Shown: positions 10,611-22,268, counted from the first letter of the stretch. The stretch is DNA of 64,000 nt from Costus lasius (GCA_027563935.2 CM050451.1:26365565-26429564); one strand, 5' to 3'. Numbers and translations are program-made. The notes: generated from the sequence alone by a model not told the origin.

Positions 10611-11864
10611 ATGGACAACCACCGGACACTCGGGGACTTTGCTTCACCAACCGCACAGGGCCTACATATCAACATAGCTCGGCCACCGATCGAGGCAAAT
10701 AATTTTGAAATCAAGCTGGCTCTTGTCAACATAGTGACTCAACATCAGTTCGGGGATTCATCACTTGAGGATCCAAATTTACACATATCAATTTTCCTTG
10801 AAGTATGTGATACTTTGAAGATGAACGGTGTCTCAGATGATGCATTGCGATTGAGACTATTTCTCTTTTCCTTGAGGGACCGTACTCGTGCTTGGCTGCA
10901 TTCACTTTCTTCCGGATCTATCTCCACATGGGGTCAGCTCTCCAGTGCTTTCCTCTCAAAGTATTTTTCGCCATGCAAGACGGCCCAATTGAGAGCCCAA
11001 ATCATCAATTTTGCTCAAAGGGACATTGAGTCACTATGTGAAACATGGGATCGCTTCAAAGAATATCAAATGATGTGCCCTCACCATGGTTTGGAGAAGT
11101 GGTTCCTCATCCATACATTTTATAGCGGTCTCAACTACAATACCACACTTACCATTGATGCGGCAGCTGGTGGCACATTGATGAGCAAGGGGATTGACGA
11201 AGCCTTGAATCTCAAAGAGGATATGGTGATGAACCACCACCAGTGGTCAACTAAGAGGGCTGTACCATCTAAGGCAGGTGGTAAATTTGAACTTGATGCA
11301 TTGAGCTCTATAGCCGCCAAGGTAGACTCTCTAGCTCACAAGCTTGATACCTTGGGATTGAACTCCGCCACCGTCAATAGTATCTCTTGCGAAAGCTGTG
11401 GTACTTCAGGACACTCTTCAGCCAATTGCCAAATGGGACCTTCTCCTTTTGGGGACTTAGCCCCGGATCATGTGAATGCGCACAATAGTTTCCCATCAAG
11501 GCCGCAACATGATCTGTATTCTAACACGTATAATCCTGGGTGGAGGAGCCACCCAAACTTTTCTTACCGCAACAACAATGCAGCACAACAACCCAATTAT
11601 GTACAACCCGCGGGTTTCCAACAACAAAGGCAGCAACCTCAACCGGCAAAGTCAAGTTTGGAATATATGTTTGAAAGTTTTATGGCGGGTCAAGCTAAGC
11701 AAAATGAACGCATGAATGAGACTATCCAGCATCTAGCTTCCCGAGTCGACACATTGACTACACATAGTAAGATGCTTGAAAACCAAATTGCACAACATGC
11801 CTCCTCCTCATCTAGACCTCTTGGGAGACTTCTGGGACAACCCGAGGCCAATCCTAGAGAATAA
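10611..11864 (+). CDS. Gag polyprotein of element D (Athila-like), long open frame
   Basis: A 417-residue open frame. The N-terminus has RTLGDFASPTAQGLH and IARPPIEANNFEIK, the signature of Athila-type Gag. The capsid part follows (about residues 50-190: FLEVCDTLKMNGVSDDALRL, SLRDRTRAWL, FLSKYFSPCKTAQLR). A CCHC zinc knuckle is intact near residue 260 (CESCGTSGHSSANC). A Q/N-rich tail then leads to ENQIAQHASSSSRPLGRL. Known role: particle assembly and RNA packaging. It ends in TAA where related elements read on toward the protease in the same frame. It is the only near-intact Gag in the window and could in principle be translated. The ATG at 10611 lies where the second Met of related Gags (for example the one at 60857 in A) is found. 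Confidence 0.85.
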   Translation: MDNHRTLGDFASPTAQGLHINIARPPIEANNFEIKLALVNIVTQHQFGDSSLEDPNLHISIFLEVCDTLKMNGVSDDALRLRLFLFSLRDRTRAWLHSLSSGSISTWGQLSSAFLSKYFSPCKTAQLRAQIINFAQRDIESLCETWDRFKEYQMMCPHHGLEKWFLIHTFYSGLNYNTTLTIDAAAGGTLMSKGIDEALNLKEDMVMNHHQWSTKRAVPSKAGGKFELDALSSIAAKVDSLAHKLDTLGLNSATVNSISCESCGTSGHSSANCQMGPSPFGDLAPDHVNAHNSFPSRPQHDLYSNTYNPGWRSHPNFSYRNNNAAQQPNYVQPAGFQQQRQQPQPAKSSLEYMFESFMAGQAKQNERMNETIQHLASRVDTLTTHSKMLENQIAQHASSSSRPLGRLLGQPEANPRE

Positions 11865-12710
11865 TGCAACGCTATCATTACATGCAACGGGAAGCAACTT
11901 GATGAGCCCAGGATGAATTCGGATATGGAAAAAGACCTTGGTAGTTTCTCAATCCCGTGTTAGATTGGAAATGTGAGCTTTGATCGCGCTTTATGCGACC
12001 TTGGAGCCAGTGTGAGTCTTATACCACTCTCAATCTACAAGAAATTGGATATTGAGGAATTAAAGGAGACAAGTATCTCATTGCAACTTGCCGACCGCTT
12101 AGTTCGACACCCGGTGGGTATATTGGAGGATGTACCGATCAAAGTCGGTAAATTCTTTATTCCAGTGGATTTTGTTGTGTTGGAAATGGAAGAGGATGCC
12201 CAGCTTCCCATAATTATAGGCTGACCTTTCTTGGCCACCGCTGGTGCCGTAATTGACATCAAAAATGGGAAGCTCACGTTGAATGTCGGTGAGGATGTTA
12301 TCGATTTTGATATTTCTGAATGTCTAAATCGTCCTTCTTTTACAGGGACTTGCTATAGTGTAGATGTCTTGGAGGATGAGTTGGGCAGCACATGTACCAT
12401 TATCAACAACTCTGATCGTTTGGTGGGATGCCTACCTAGAAATGAAAAAGAAGAAGAAGCTGAATCTGAAGTGGTAACATGCTCACAACTACCAGATACC
12501 ACCCCTCTCTACAACCTGAACCCCTTGGAGTGTCTCAACCTCGAACAGCCACTTACTGCAGGAAAAGATGCCAAAGAGGTTGAATTCACACCATTACCAG
12601 ATAACTTGAGGTATGAACTCTTAGGCTCAAATTCCACTTTACTCGTGATAGTAAACGCGGGACTTGATAAGGTACAAACTCAGTTACTTTTGATGAACCA
12701 ATCGATAGTG
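11865..12710 (+). pseudogene. D protease and pre-RT region (stops, no RT follows)
   Basis: It stays in the gag frame with three stops: TAA at 11862, TAG near 11959 and TGA at 12222 (the conserved GRPFLATAG reads G-stop-PFLATAG, a CGA-to-TGA change). The aspartic-protease motif ALCDLGASVSLIPL is present (about 11985-12030), then VGKFFIPVDFVVLEME and GAVIDIKNGKL. The pre-RT segment PLPDNLRYELLGSNST (near 12590-12640) is recognisable, but the RT itself is absent. After about 12710 the sequence turns into an unrelated coding fragment in the same frame. Confidence 0.8.
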
Positions 12711-12822
12711 AGCACCTTACCTAGTGGCAAACATACATCTATAACACCTCTCCGTGGCAACCATAAAGGTGTTAAATTGGAGGGATTTCCTGTTCCTAAA
12801 TCTTTGCCCATAGCAGTACAAG
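12711..12822 (+). pseudogene. Captured fragment in D, part before the E LTR
   Basis: Where other elements have the start of reverse transcriptase (KELRIHRK...), D has an unrelated frame (NHKGVKLEGFPVPKSLPIAVQ). Joined across the ACAAG target site, this frame continues at 14320 and at 24255 (IGKPPVILQNEKYGAS...). I do not recognise the source protein. The boundary at 12711 is approximate. Confidence 0.6.
12818..12822. repeat. ACAAG duplication left of the E LTR
   Basis: ACAAG precedes the left E LTR. The same word follows both E LTR copies, at 14315-14319 and 24250-24254. Confidence 0.9.
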
Positions 12823-14314
12823 TGATGCCTTGCATTTTGATAGTAATTTTGATGGTCATTTCATGCTAAATCTAGGCTTATTTTGACACTTTTATACTCT
12901 TTATAGGCTTATTTCCTTCATATCTTTGGAATCTTCACTTTTAGGTGTTTTTTGTGGAATTTCAAGTGAAATCACCCTTTTTCGACGTATTTTGGAGATT
13001 CTAAGGCCATGAGATGATTTCTTATGCGAAAACGAAGCTACACGTCAAATTTGAGCCAAAACAGAGTTAGCCTGAAAAATACGGCCAGGTGAACCCCATG
13101 AGGTTCACCATCCCAGTCACCAGCCGGCAGAACACTCCAGAAAGCTTCACGGCCGGGTGAACCCCACCGGGTTCACCAGATCTCTTGTAAGCCAAGAACT
13201 GCACAGTGAGAAACATGGCCAGGTGAACCCGGCGGGGTTCACCGCGCTTCTTTCGCCCAGAACTTCATAGAGAGAATCACGGGCAGGTGAACCCGGCGGG
13301 GTTCACCCGTGATTCCAACCCAGTCGCGAGCGAGACCGAGTTTCACTCGGTTTTTCCCTGATTTCTCACTCGTTTGGAGTCCGAATTTGGCAAGTAAGGT
13401 GTCTATGGAAAGCTCTTTCAGAGGCGAACGCACAGGAGATAAAAGCCCTAATTTTCTTGCCCTAATTATCGAGCAATCGGAGGATGATTGGGCGCGGGCG
13501 GAAGAACATGGCGACGAGGCAATTTTTGGAGATTGAGACACTAGATCATTACGATTTCTTCAGGATTCCTTTGGTTCATCGTCTCCTTCCTCTCAAATTC
13601 GTGTCCTTGTACTTTTCTTTTCATTAAAGGAGAGATTTTGAACGTTTCAATGTCAATTGTAGCGTAAACCCTATTTCGGGGCTTGGTTGAAGCCCGTTGA
13701 CAAATTTAATCGCAAACTTTATCTTTATTCTGTTATTCGAATTTTGTTATGAGCATATTTTACTTTGAAATGTTTATTTCGTGATCTTACCTTGGCCGAG
13801 TACTTTCACGTGTTAGCCGTTACAATTCATATCGAGAGAAGGATCGTAAGGGTGGAATCCCTTAGTAAAACTTGTGAGACCCCGACACGAGAGTGTTTGG
13901 TCTCACTCGAGGGTATTATAATCTACCATAGAACCCATTAGGTTCGTTTTAGAATGATCCACCGCGAGAGTAGGAGGTCGATCTAAACTAAACACTGGGG
14001 TGTACACTCGAGAGAGGGCACCTTGTACCTTAGGGTTAGATTCCTTGTGCAAAATCAATAATCCAAATGACCGACATCTGCCTTGTGCGATTAAAGTAGT
14101 CATCGTGGTGAAAACCAAAGCCCCGATATCTCTCTCGTATTTAATCCCTGCCGTCGTAGCGTTGATTGCTTGTTTTCGATTTCTGCTTTCAAAACCCAAT
14201 TTCGATTTGCCTAGCTATTAGGACTCGGATTTTCTGGTACTCAACCTTGTTCCCTGTGGGATTCGATATCTTTTATATTACTTCGACATAACTATGCACT
14301 TGCGGAGCGTGTCA
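12823..14314 (+). repeat. Left LTR of element E (solo-LTR-like flanks)
   Basis: Begins TGATGCCTTGCATTTTGATAG and ends GCGGAGCGTGTCA. It matches 22749-24249 along its length (1492 and 1501 bp, a few percent different by eye). It is flanked on both sides by ACAAG, and to its right is the captured fragment rather than the expected tRNA-Asp primer site, so locally it looks like a solo LTR in D. GATAAAAGCCCTAATT near 13437 is a TATA-like/leader start downstream of the palindromic array. Confidence 0.9.
13080..13318 (+). repeat. Palindromic array in E's left LTR
   Basis: Four units about 60-65 bp apart, each holding GGTGAACCC...GGGTTCACC preceded by CACGG-like bases (near 13088, 13151, 13215, 13283). 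The same palindrome forms six units in E's internal region (20769-21150). Confidence 0.85.
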
Positions 14315-15122
14315 ACAAGTAATTGTGAAGCCACTAGTTGTTTTACAAAATGAGAAATATGGTGCATCCTTGTCATCAACCCTTGTGGTAATTAGCATGC
14401 CTGTTGTTGAGGCAGAAACACCTAATCTAGTGAACATTGCTGCCAATGAAACTGTTCCCACTCAAAGATAGACAGAGATCAACCATAATGTGCATAGCGA
14501 GCTGCTGCTTAAATCAGGCTCTGAACAGCTAGTTTCATTACCTAAGAAAGGCACAAATTTGACTTCTGATCCTTCTATGATCTCAGCACAAGCAACACTT
14601 TCTGAAGATTCTGAAACACCAACTGAAGATCCTGGATCAGTTGTTGCTGGAAATGATAGCAGGGAAAATGAACTTGCTCTAAGGTCAGATTCTTATTATG
14701 AGAACCCGAAGAAACCAAGTGAAAAAGATATTAGAAATTCTGAAGAGGGAACTGCTACCAGTTTGGATGCTAACTTGAGTGTGATTAATGCAGATAGAGA
14801 CGTTAGGGGCAAGTCAATGTTGAGAGTAACTGAGCCTGGAAAATCTGAAGCATCAAAGGATTCACCACAAGATTCTTATAATGTTGAAGTACATCCATCT
14901 TTTACAGTTGCATTGGAACAAGATAAGATAGTAGAAACCTATGGAGAAGTGAAATCTAGTGAGTACTATGAAGCAGACAATAAAATGCTTAATGGAACCA
15001 ACTGTATTGTCAATCGTAAGGTGTGCGAAGATAATATGATGCTAAATGAGCAAAATAATGCATCTTTGGACTTGGCTGATTCTAAAATTGCAATTGATTT
15101 TTTCATGGCATGTACCCACATG
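14315..15122 (+). pseudogene. Captured acidic coding fragment, copy 1
   Basis: 808 bp starting with ACAAG, nearly identical to 24250-25057. After one in-frame TAG (near 14468) it is open from 14490, encoding a low-complexity acidic, Ser/Glu/Asp-rich stretch (e.g. SEDSETPTEDPGSVV, KKPSEKDIRNSEEGT), likely disordered. The frame is exactly that of D's polyprotein once the LTR and one ACAAG are removed, so it belonged to D's chimeric reading frame. I cannot name the source gene. It ends at ACATG (15118-15122), the same base at which copy 2 ends, and is there joined to E's gag in a different frame. Confidence 0.7.
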
Positions 15123-16968
15123 CTCAATCGAGCGTACCTTCAGGACAAGAAGGAAGCAAAATCAAATTCTGAAGAAAGAAGTCATGAACCATCCAGAAGG
15201 AGAAAATCAGATGGAGCACATTCAGCTTGATGTGAACAATGACCGAGTACCACAACCAATGGGGAACAACTATAACAACAAGACATTGAAAGATTACTCT
15301 GCTCCCTACACTTATGGTTTTCAATCAGGAATTGCTAGGCCCGCTGTTGAGGTCAATAACTTCGAAATAAAACCTGCTCTTCTTTCTATGGTGCAACAAA
15401 ACTAATTTGGTAGTTCTCCTCTTGAGGACCCCAACATGCACCTCTCTATTTTTCTAGAATATTGCGATATGTTGAAAATTAACGGTGTGTCTGCTGATGC
15501 GATCATTCTAAAGAGCTCACACTACCTGAGGGACAGGGCGAGAGCTTGGCTGCTCACACTACCTGCTGCTTCGATAAGAACATGGGCAGAGCTTTCTCAA
15601 GCCTTTCTCTCCAAGTACTTCCCTCCATCAAAGACAATTCAATTGCGGAATCAGATAACAAGTTTCATGCAAAAAGATGGAGAATCCCTATACGAAGCTT
15701 GGGAGAGGTTTAAAGAGCTCCAAAGGATGTGTCCACATCACGGAGTTGAGACTTGGGTTTTGATCCAAACGTTCTATAGCGGTTTGAATTACAACACAAG
15801 ACTTACAGTGGACGCTGCAGTAGGAGGCGGTTTGATGAATAGGAGAGTTGAGGATGCTATGAACCTTCTCGAGGATATGGCGATTAACCATCACCAATGG
15901 ACATCCGAGAGAGGTACTTCTACCAAGAAGTCAGGTAAGTATGACCTTGACTCTTTGACTGCACTTACGGCTAAGGTGGATAATCTGACTAGAAAGCTTG
16001 ATTCTTGGTCTGTTAATTCGATGGATACTAACTCTATTTCTTGTGAGGTCTGTGGAGTTGTAGGTCATGCAGGGGCAGATTGTCAGGAGGGAGATGGACA
16101 GATGGCTGCGATCAACTCTGAGCAACTGAATGCTGTTGGAAACTTCAACTCTAATAACAACCCTTATTCCAACTTTTACAATCCAGGGTAGCGCAACCAT
16201 GCAAATTTCTCTTACCGGACAACTCAACCAATTCAACCTGGACAAGTTCCACCACAACAATCCCAACCCCCACAAGGAAGCTTTAGGCAACCCGAACAAA
16301 ACAATTTCAGACCACTAGGATTTCAAGCTAGGAACTACAATGCGCCGTCACCATAGCCAAGGCCCAATAATGATTCAAATCTGAGCAAGCAACTTGAAAG
16401 ACTTACAGACATGATGAAGATGATGATGACAAGGATGGACTCCCTGGAGACACATAATAAAATGCTAGAGAGTTAGCTAGCCCAGCAAGCTAGCTCGTCT
16501 TCCAGAGCGCCAGGCAAGTTTCCATCCTAGCCAGAGGTAAACCCGAGGGAGCATTGCAATGCAATCTCCACTCAGAGCGGCAAGCAGCTTGAAGATCCAA
16601 ACATGCCAATGGATGACAGAACAGATGAGTTGACTACCGGATCTATGGAACCACATTCAGATGTAACATCGGTGGCACCTGAACCAGCTGAAGAGGAGCG
16701 GCCCTACGTGGGACCGCCTGCATACAAGCCACCGATTCCTTTTCCACAGAGGCTTGTCAAGGCTAAATTGGACAAGCAGTTTGGTAAGTTTTTAGAAATA
16801 TTAAAGAAACTTTATATTAACATCCCTTTCGTTGATGCTCTTTCGCAGATGCCGACTTATGCAAAATTCCTGAAAGACATCTTATCAAACAAGAGGAAGC
16901 TAGAGGATCAAGGGACCGTCGCACTTATTGAGGACTGCAGCACCATCATTCAGAATAAGCTTCCTTAG
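15123..16968 (+). pseudogene. Gag of element E (in-frame stops)
   Basis: The frame starts abruptly at the junction, inside the Gag N-terminus (IERTFRTRRKQNQ), then TLKDYSAPYTYGFQ, IARPAVEVNNFEIK, capsid (RARAWLLTLPAASIRTW, FLSKYFPPSKTIQLRNQI) and an intact CCHC knuckle (CEVCGVVGHAGADC, near 16040-16085). The linker RPYVGPPAYKPPIPFPQRL leads to the protease. Stops: TAA 15403, TAG 16189, three TAGs between 16354 and 16530, and TAG 16966; most replace Gln or Trp codons. No frameshift. The 5' LTR, primer site and first codons have been replaced by the LTR-plus-fragment block. Confidence 0.85.
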
Positions 16969-17478
16969 AAGCTTAAAGACCCAGGCAGTTTCTCCATACC
17001 CTGCCAGATTGGGGAGATGTCCTTTCAAAGAGCTTTGTGCGATCTAGGAGCAAGCATTAGCCTCATGCCATTATCACTTTGTAAAACGCTAGACCTAGGG
17101 GATTTGCAACAAACTAGTATTTCTATACAGCTTGTAGATAGATCTGTGCGTCACCTAGTTGGTATTCTAGAGGATGTTCCTGTTAAAGTAGGAGATTACT
17201 TTATCCGTGCTGATTTTATCATTTTGGAGATTGATGAGGATGACAGGCTCCCTATCATTCTGGGGAGACCTTTTCCTGCTACTGCAGGCGCTATCATGGA
17301 TGTCAAGAATGGGAAACTGTCTTTGAACATCTGTGGCAACGTTATTCAATTTGATTTGATTGACACCTTGAAAAAACCTTCTCTTGCAGGCACGTGCTAT
17401 AGTATCGACATTATGGAAAAAGTTGTATAAGATACTGAGCCGCCCAGGAGAGAAGTAGACCCGCTGGAACTTGCTCTG
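16969..17478 (+). pseudogene. Protease of element E
   Basis: Same frame as gag. The aspartic-protease site ALCDLGASISLMPL is at about 17036-17077, then VGDYFIRADFIILEID, RLPIILGRPFPATAGA and KNGKLSL. It would release mature proteins from the polyprotein. TAA at 17428 ends the open stretch, but the same frame resumes at 17431. Confidence 0.82.
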
Positions 17479-18700
17479 ATGAATTCTATTGACGAGGATG
17501 ATAAAGGAGAGGCTGAGTTTCTTGCTACACTGCTGGAAACTGATGCAAACGAAGATAACAAGAAAGAAGAGAATCTGGGAAACCAAGGGCGGCAGAAAAT
17601 CGAGCTCAAGACCTTGCCCAAAACCTTGAGATTTGAGTTTCTAGGAGACAATTTTACATACCCAGTGATAGTCAGTGCGGCGTTGGACAAGGAGCAAACC
17701 AAATTATTGCTTAATGAACTTCGTCTCCATAGGAAGGTAATAGGCTATTCATTAGATGACATAAAAGGGATTAACCCCTCTATTTGCATGCACAGGATCC
17801 TATTGGAAGACAATAGCAAACCTACTATGGAGTTTCAATGCCGGCTCAACCCGCACTTGAAGGATGTGGTGAAGAAAGAAGTGCTCAAACTATTGGACGC
17901 AGGGGTAACTTATCCAATTTCAGACAGCTCTTGGGTAAGTCCAGTACATGTTGTACCCAAGAAGGGTGGACTCACGGTGATCAAGACCGAAGCTAACGAG
18001 TTGATACCGACGCGTACGGTTACAGGATATAGGATGTGTATTGACTGCAGGAAGTTGAACTCTGCTACGCGAAAAGATCATTATCCTCTTCCATTTATAG
18101 ACCAGATGTTGGATAGATTAGCGCATAATTCTTACTTTTATTTTTTGGATGGCTTTTCAGGGTTCTTCCAGATCTCTATCCACCCGGACGACTAGGAGAA
18201 GACAACCTTTACATGCCCCTACGGCACATATGCATACAGAAGGATGCCCTTCGGGCTTTGCAACACCCTAGTGACTTTTCAGCGGGCGATGATGGCCATA
18301 TTCTCCGATTTCAATGAATACTTCATAGATATTTTTATGAACGATTTTTCTGTGTATGACTCCTCTTTTCATCACTGCTTGTCTAATTTATCTAAGGTTT
18401 TGCAGAGGTGTGAAGAAGTGAACTTAGTTTTGAACTGGGAGAAGTGCCACTTCATGGTCAAGGAAGGAATCGTCCTCGGGCATCTAGTTTCTGAAAGAGG
18501 GATATAAGTGGACAGAGCAAAGATAGAAGTCATTGAACATCTTCAGCCACCCACATCGGTGAAGGGGATCAGGAGCTTCCTTGGACACGCTGGCTTTTAC
18601 AGACGATTCATTAAAGACTTTTCTAAGATAGCTCACCCTTTAACTAATTTACTTTCTAAAGATGCTATGTTTTGCTTTGACAGGGACTGTGAGGATGCCT
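17479..18700 (+). pseudogene. Reverse transcriptase of element E, catalytic Asp changed
   Basis: Same frame as gag and protease. Pre-RT LPKTLRFEFLGDN is followed by RT blocks: KEVLKLLDAGVTYPIS, PVHVVPKKGG, YRMCIDCRKLNSATRKDHYP, FYFLDGFSGFFQI, YRRMPFGLCN and the catalytic loop. That loop reads FMNDFSVY rather than the family's FMDDFSVY: codon 18340-18342 is AAC, so the first of the paired aspartates is Asn. Stops: TAG 18193 and TAA 18505. The enzyme would be dead even without the stops. Confidence 0.85.
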
Positions 18701-19250
18701 TCACGAAACTTAAGGCAGCATTAACGTCTGCTCTAATAATTCAACCCCCAAATTGGTCATTACCTTTTGAGTTGATGTGTGATGCTAGTGACCAAGCTAT
18801 TGGGGTAGTCTTGGGACAGAGGAAGGACAAAAAGCTTCACGCCATTTATTATGTCAGTCGCACACTCGACGACGCTCAGATAAATTATGCAACCACGGAG
18901 AAAGAGCTGCTAGCGATTGTCTTTACTTTCGATAAATTTCGTTCTTATCTAGTTAACTCGAAAGTAATCGTTTTCAAGGATCATGCAGCTATAAAATATT
19001 TGATCAACAAGAAGGATGCGAAGCCAAGGCTCATTAGATGGATGCTCCTCTTGCAAGAATTCGATATAGAGATAAGAGACAAAAAGGGGAGTGAAAATCT
19101 AGTGGCTGACCATCTTTCCAGGCTTGACCATGGCACGAGCAAAGAAACTGATGAAGAGATGGAAATCAATTACACATTCCCTGAAGAACATCTCTATGCT
19201 TTATTAGATCAACAAGTCCCTTGGTATGCTGATTATGTTAATTACATCGT
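18701..19250 (+). pseudogene. RNase H of element E
   Basis: Tether and RNase H follow RT in the same frame without a stop: [20 protein letters not shown], the [20 protein letters not shown] block with the catalytic Glu, [11 protein letters not shown] (the usual TDHAA reads KDHAA) and [10 protein letters not shown]. This domain degrades the RNA strand during reverse transcription. Confidence 0.82.
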
Positions 19251-20520
19251 GTCTAACATTTTCCCTCCTGATCTAACTTTTCAGAGGAAGAAACGATTCC
19301 TACATGATGTAAAATTTTATTACTGGGACGAGCCATACTTGTACCAGAGATGTGCAGACGGGTTGTACAGGCGGTGCGTGCCAGAGGAGGAGATGCAAGA
19401 TGTGTTGAGCCATTGTCATACTTCACCTTACAGTGGACACTCGGAGGCCTCTAAAACAACTTTTAAAGTTTTACAGTCTGGTTTGTATTGGCCTTCTATA
19501 TTCCATAATGCTAAACAATTTGTCTCCACTTGTGACAGTTGCCAACGGACTGGAAACTTATCAAAAAGAGATAAGCTCCCACTCAACAACATCATGGAAG
19601 TGGAAATTTTCGATGTATGGGGTATAGACTTCATGGGCCCCTTCCCCTCTTCATGTGGAAAATGGTACATTCTGGTCGCCATCGACTACGTGTCGAAGTG
19701 GGTGGAGGCATCCGCTAAAGCTACAAATGATTCTAGAGTCGTTATGAGGTTTATGAAGCGGACTATTTTCCCCCGATTTGGAGTTCCATGTGTGTTAATT
19801 AGCGATGGTGGCTCCCACTTCATTGAGCAGAAATTTGGGGCACTACTGAAAAAGTACGGTGTGAAGCACAGAATTGCTACGCCCTATCACCCTCAGACTA
19901 GTGGTCAGGTACAAGTCTCTAATAGAGAAATCAAATAAATTTTGGAGAAGACTGTATCGCGATCACGGAAGGATTGGGCAATGAAATTACCGGATGCCTT
20001 ATGGGCTTATAGGACTGCACTCAAAACACCCCTCGGTATGTCTCCTTTCCAACTTATTTATGGGAAATCATGCCATTTACCCATTGAGCTTGAGCACAGG
20101 GCACATTGGGCTGTCAAGCAAATCAACTTCGATTTCAAGAATGCCGATGAAAGGAAAAAGCTACAACTTGATGAGTTGGACGAGATGCGCCTTTTTGCAC
20201 ACGAGAATGCCAAGAGCTACAAAGCATGCACAAAGTTTTGGCATGACAAGCGCATTGCAAAGAAGGAATTTCATGAGGGAGACAAAGTACTTCTATTTAA
20301 TTCAAGACTTCAACTATTTCCACGAAAGCTTTGCACGAGATGGTTCGGTCCCTTTACAGTTCAGAAAGTTTAGCCTTATGGTGCCATCACAATTTGGACA
20401 AAACAAACTGGAAGTTTCACAGTTAACGGGCACTGCCTCAAGCACTACTTTGAAGATAAGCGGGTCGAAAGAGAGGAAGTTCTTACTCTCTCAAACCCTA
20501 CAAATTTACAACTCTGAAAA
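19251..20520 (+). pseudogene. Integrase of element E, catalytic Glu changed
   Basis: Zinc-binding HHCC is present (HTSPYSGH...CDSCQRTG, 19410-19550). The core has [12 protein letters not shown] and LISDGGSHF for the two Asp. The third catalytic residue is lost: the family word GQVEISN reads GQVQVSN, codon 19912-19914 CAA. Stops: TAA 19936 and TAG 20371. The C-terminal part ([43 protein letters not shown]) is otherwise in the same frame. Conserved wording lasts to about 20518. Confidence 0.85.
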
Positions 20521-20556
20521 CTCTTATGGTCAAGCTACTGACCTTAAACTAGCGCT

Positions 20557-20574
20557 CTTGGGAGGCAACCCAAG
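20557..20574 (+). other. Hairpin H1 after pol in E
   Basis: CTTGGGAGGCAACCCAAG forms a perfect 6-bp stem with an AGGCAA loop, preceded by GACCTTAAACTAGCGCT. It is found shortly after the pol end in E, A and C and after the truncated frame of B. Confidence 0.85.
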
Positions 20575-20764
20575 TTTTTGATTGCTCTTTAGTCTTCATG
20601 CATTGAATTAAGACCTTCTTTTACGCTATTGATTTCTTTTTATTAAATTTTTGGTTTTCTAGATGGGATTGCTACTAATTTGATGTTTCTTTATGTTGTA
20701 GGGGAAAGTTGGAGCGCATGGAAATTTTTCCAAATTTTTTCAGAATTTTTCAAGATGATCAGTG

Positions 20765-21150
20765 CAAATCACGGCCTGGTGAACCCCATGGGGTTCACCT
20801 GTGAAGTGCACTGTACAAGCGCCCAGACTTTGTAACCAGAGTGTTTCACAGCCAGGTGAACCCCACGGGGTTCACCAGAATTTCAGCATGCGCAGGAACC
20901 CTCCAGTGAGCTTCACAGGCAGGTGAACCCCACGGGGTTCACCAAAATTTCAGCACACGCAGGAACCCTCCAGTGAGCTTCACAGGTAGGTGAACCCCAT
21001 GGGGTTCACCATCTTTTCAAACACCAGAAAATATCCAGTAAGCTTCACGGGTCGGTGAACCCCAGCGGGTTCACCCGTGTTCCTGTTGTATCAGCCCGAC
21101 CACAGTTAGCTTCACGGGCAGGTGAACTCGGGCGGGTTCACTGGATTTTC
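20765..21150 (+). repeat. Internal palindromic array of E
   Basis: Six units (near 20769, 20847, 20920, 20983, 21046, 21112), each CACGG/CACAGG followed by GGTGAACCCC-ATG-GGGTTCACC or close variants. It is the same palindrome as in E's LTRs, but the flanks are not alike, so this is not simply a piece of LTR. It lies between the end of pol and the place of the third ORF in related elements. Confidence 0.85.
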
Positions 21151-22268
21151 AATTTGTGCTTAGCCGAGTTAGGGCAACCAGCGCACGCGATTTTTTTGCC
21201 GCCGTCTCTCGAGCTTGATGAGATCAACCTGATCTGCCGCCTACACTTCTTCTTAGCACTCAAGGGATATCTTCATGAGTTTGATCCAGTTTTCCCCTTC
21301 GTTCGAAACGGATTTCTTCTGCAATCAATTCCAGATTTTGGGTTTTCATCTCATCAGTTTTCGCTCATCCGCCGTCGCCCATTGATCTTGCCAGATTCCA
21401 TAAATCGTACAGATCCATCCTCTTTCTCAACACGTACGCGAACCCTCCAGTCCAGATCGGAGCTTCCTTACCAGCCTCCCGAGCATCTGGCTCTCGCTCG
21501 CGCAAGCGGAGGTAGCTCCCCATCAGCATCATCATCATCATCCACTCCTCTCACATCACGGTATTGCATAGAGGGCTATGCAAACTTTTAGAGTGGGTGA
21601 GCTTTCTATACTCCAATTCCTATTTTCTTGCTGCATGTGGCTATTTGACTGTGATCACTTGACTTTGCTATGTTTGGATGGATACTTCTATTCTGTGATG
21701 GATATTCTGGCATTGTATCTTATATGCCATCTTATTCATGGGCCTGGTCCACTTCTTTAGACCCCACTCTGTGACAGACTTGTATGACATTATTTTTCCT
21801 GCTTGTGTCCACACTTTGTTATGGTTATTATGTTTTTCATTCATGCTGTGTAAATTTTTCCATGAGTTTGAGTTTGCATGTGTATGAGTCTTGTCCTATG
21901 ATGGCTATTTCAAAATTTTAAAATATTTTGAGCTGAATGCATAATTGGGTAGGATGATCAAAGAATTAAGTCTGGAGTAATACCTCCTTGTTAGAGATAC
22001 TTTTTGATCATGTCCATTTATTCTATGATTTTGAAATTTTGTGATTTGGTTTGGTTTGAGTTGTTCATTAGTGGGTCAAACATTTCTATGATTGTTTAAT
22101 CAACTCAAGCTTGCAACTTACATAAGAATCATATTGAGATACATATTCACTTAGTTATTCTTTGAATTCCTTTCTGTTATTGGGGAGACACTACATGCGT
22201 TCAAAAAGGGATGTGCTATCAACTGCTGACATAAAAAAATAATAATACCTTTAGATTCCTCTACTTGG

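Noticed and set aside
13080..13318. Regularly spaced palindromes resembling a CRISPR array
   Set aside because: Spacers are similar to each other, units vary, there are no cas genes, and the setting is a plant LTR.
13239..13541. Complementary open frames in the E LTR (also at 23164-23602)
   Set aside because: Present in both LTR copies as part of U3/leader; no protein family and stops in one copy relative to the other.
12823..15122. A 2.3-kb LTR of E that includes the fragment
   Set aside because: ACAAG directly follows GCGTGTCA in both copies and equals the left flank, so the LTR ends at 14314 and 24249; ends at ACATG would have no target duplication.
14490..15230. A stand-alone host gene
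   Set aside because: It has a second copy at 24470-25057, stays in frame with element D across the LTR, and its last 36 codons are E's gag read in another frame; it is better read as a captured fragment.
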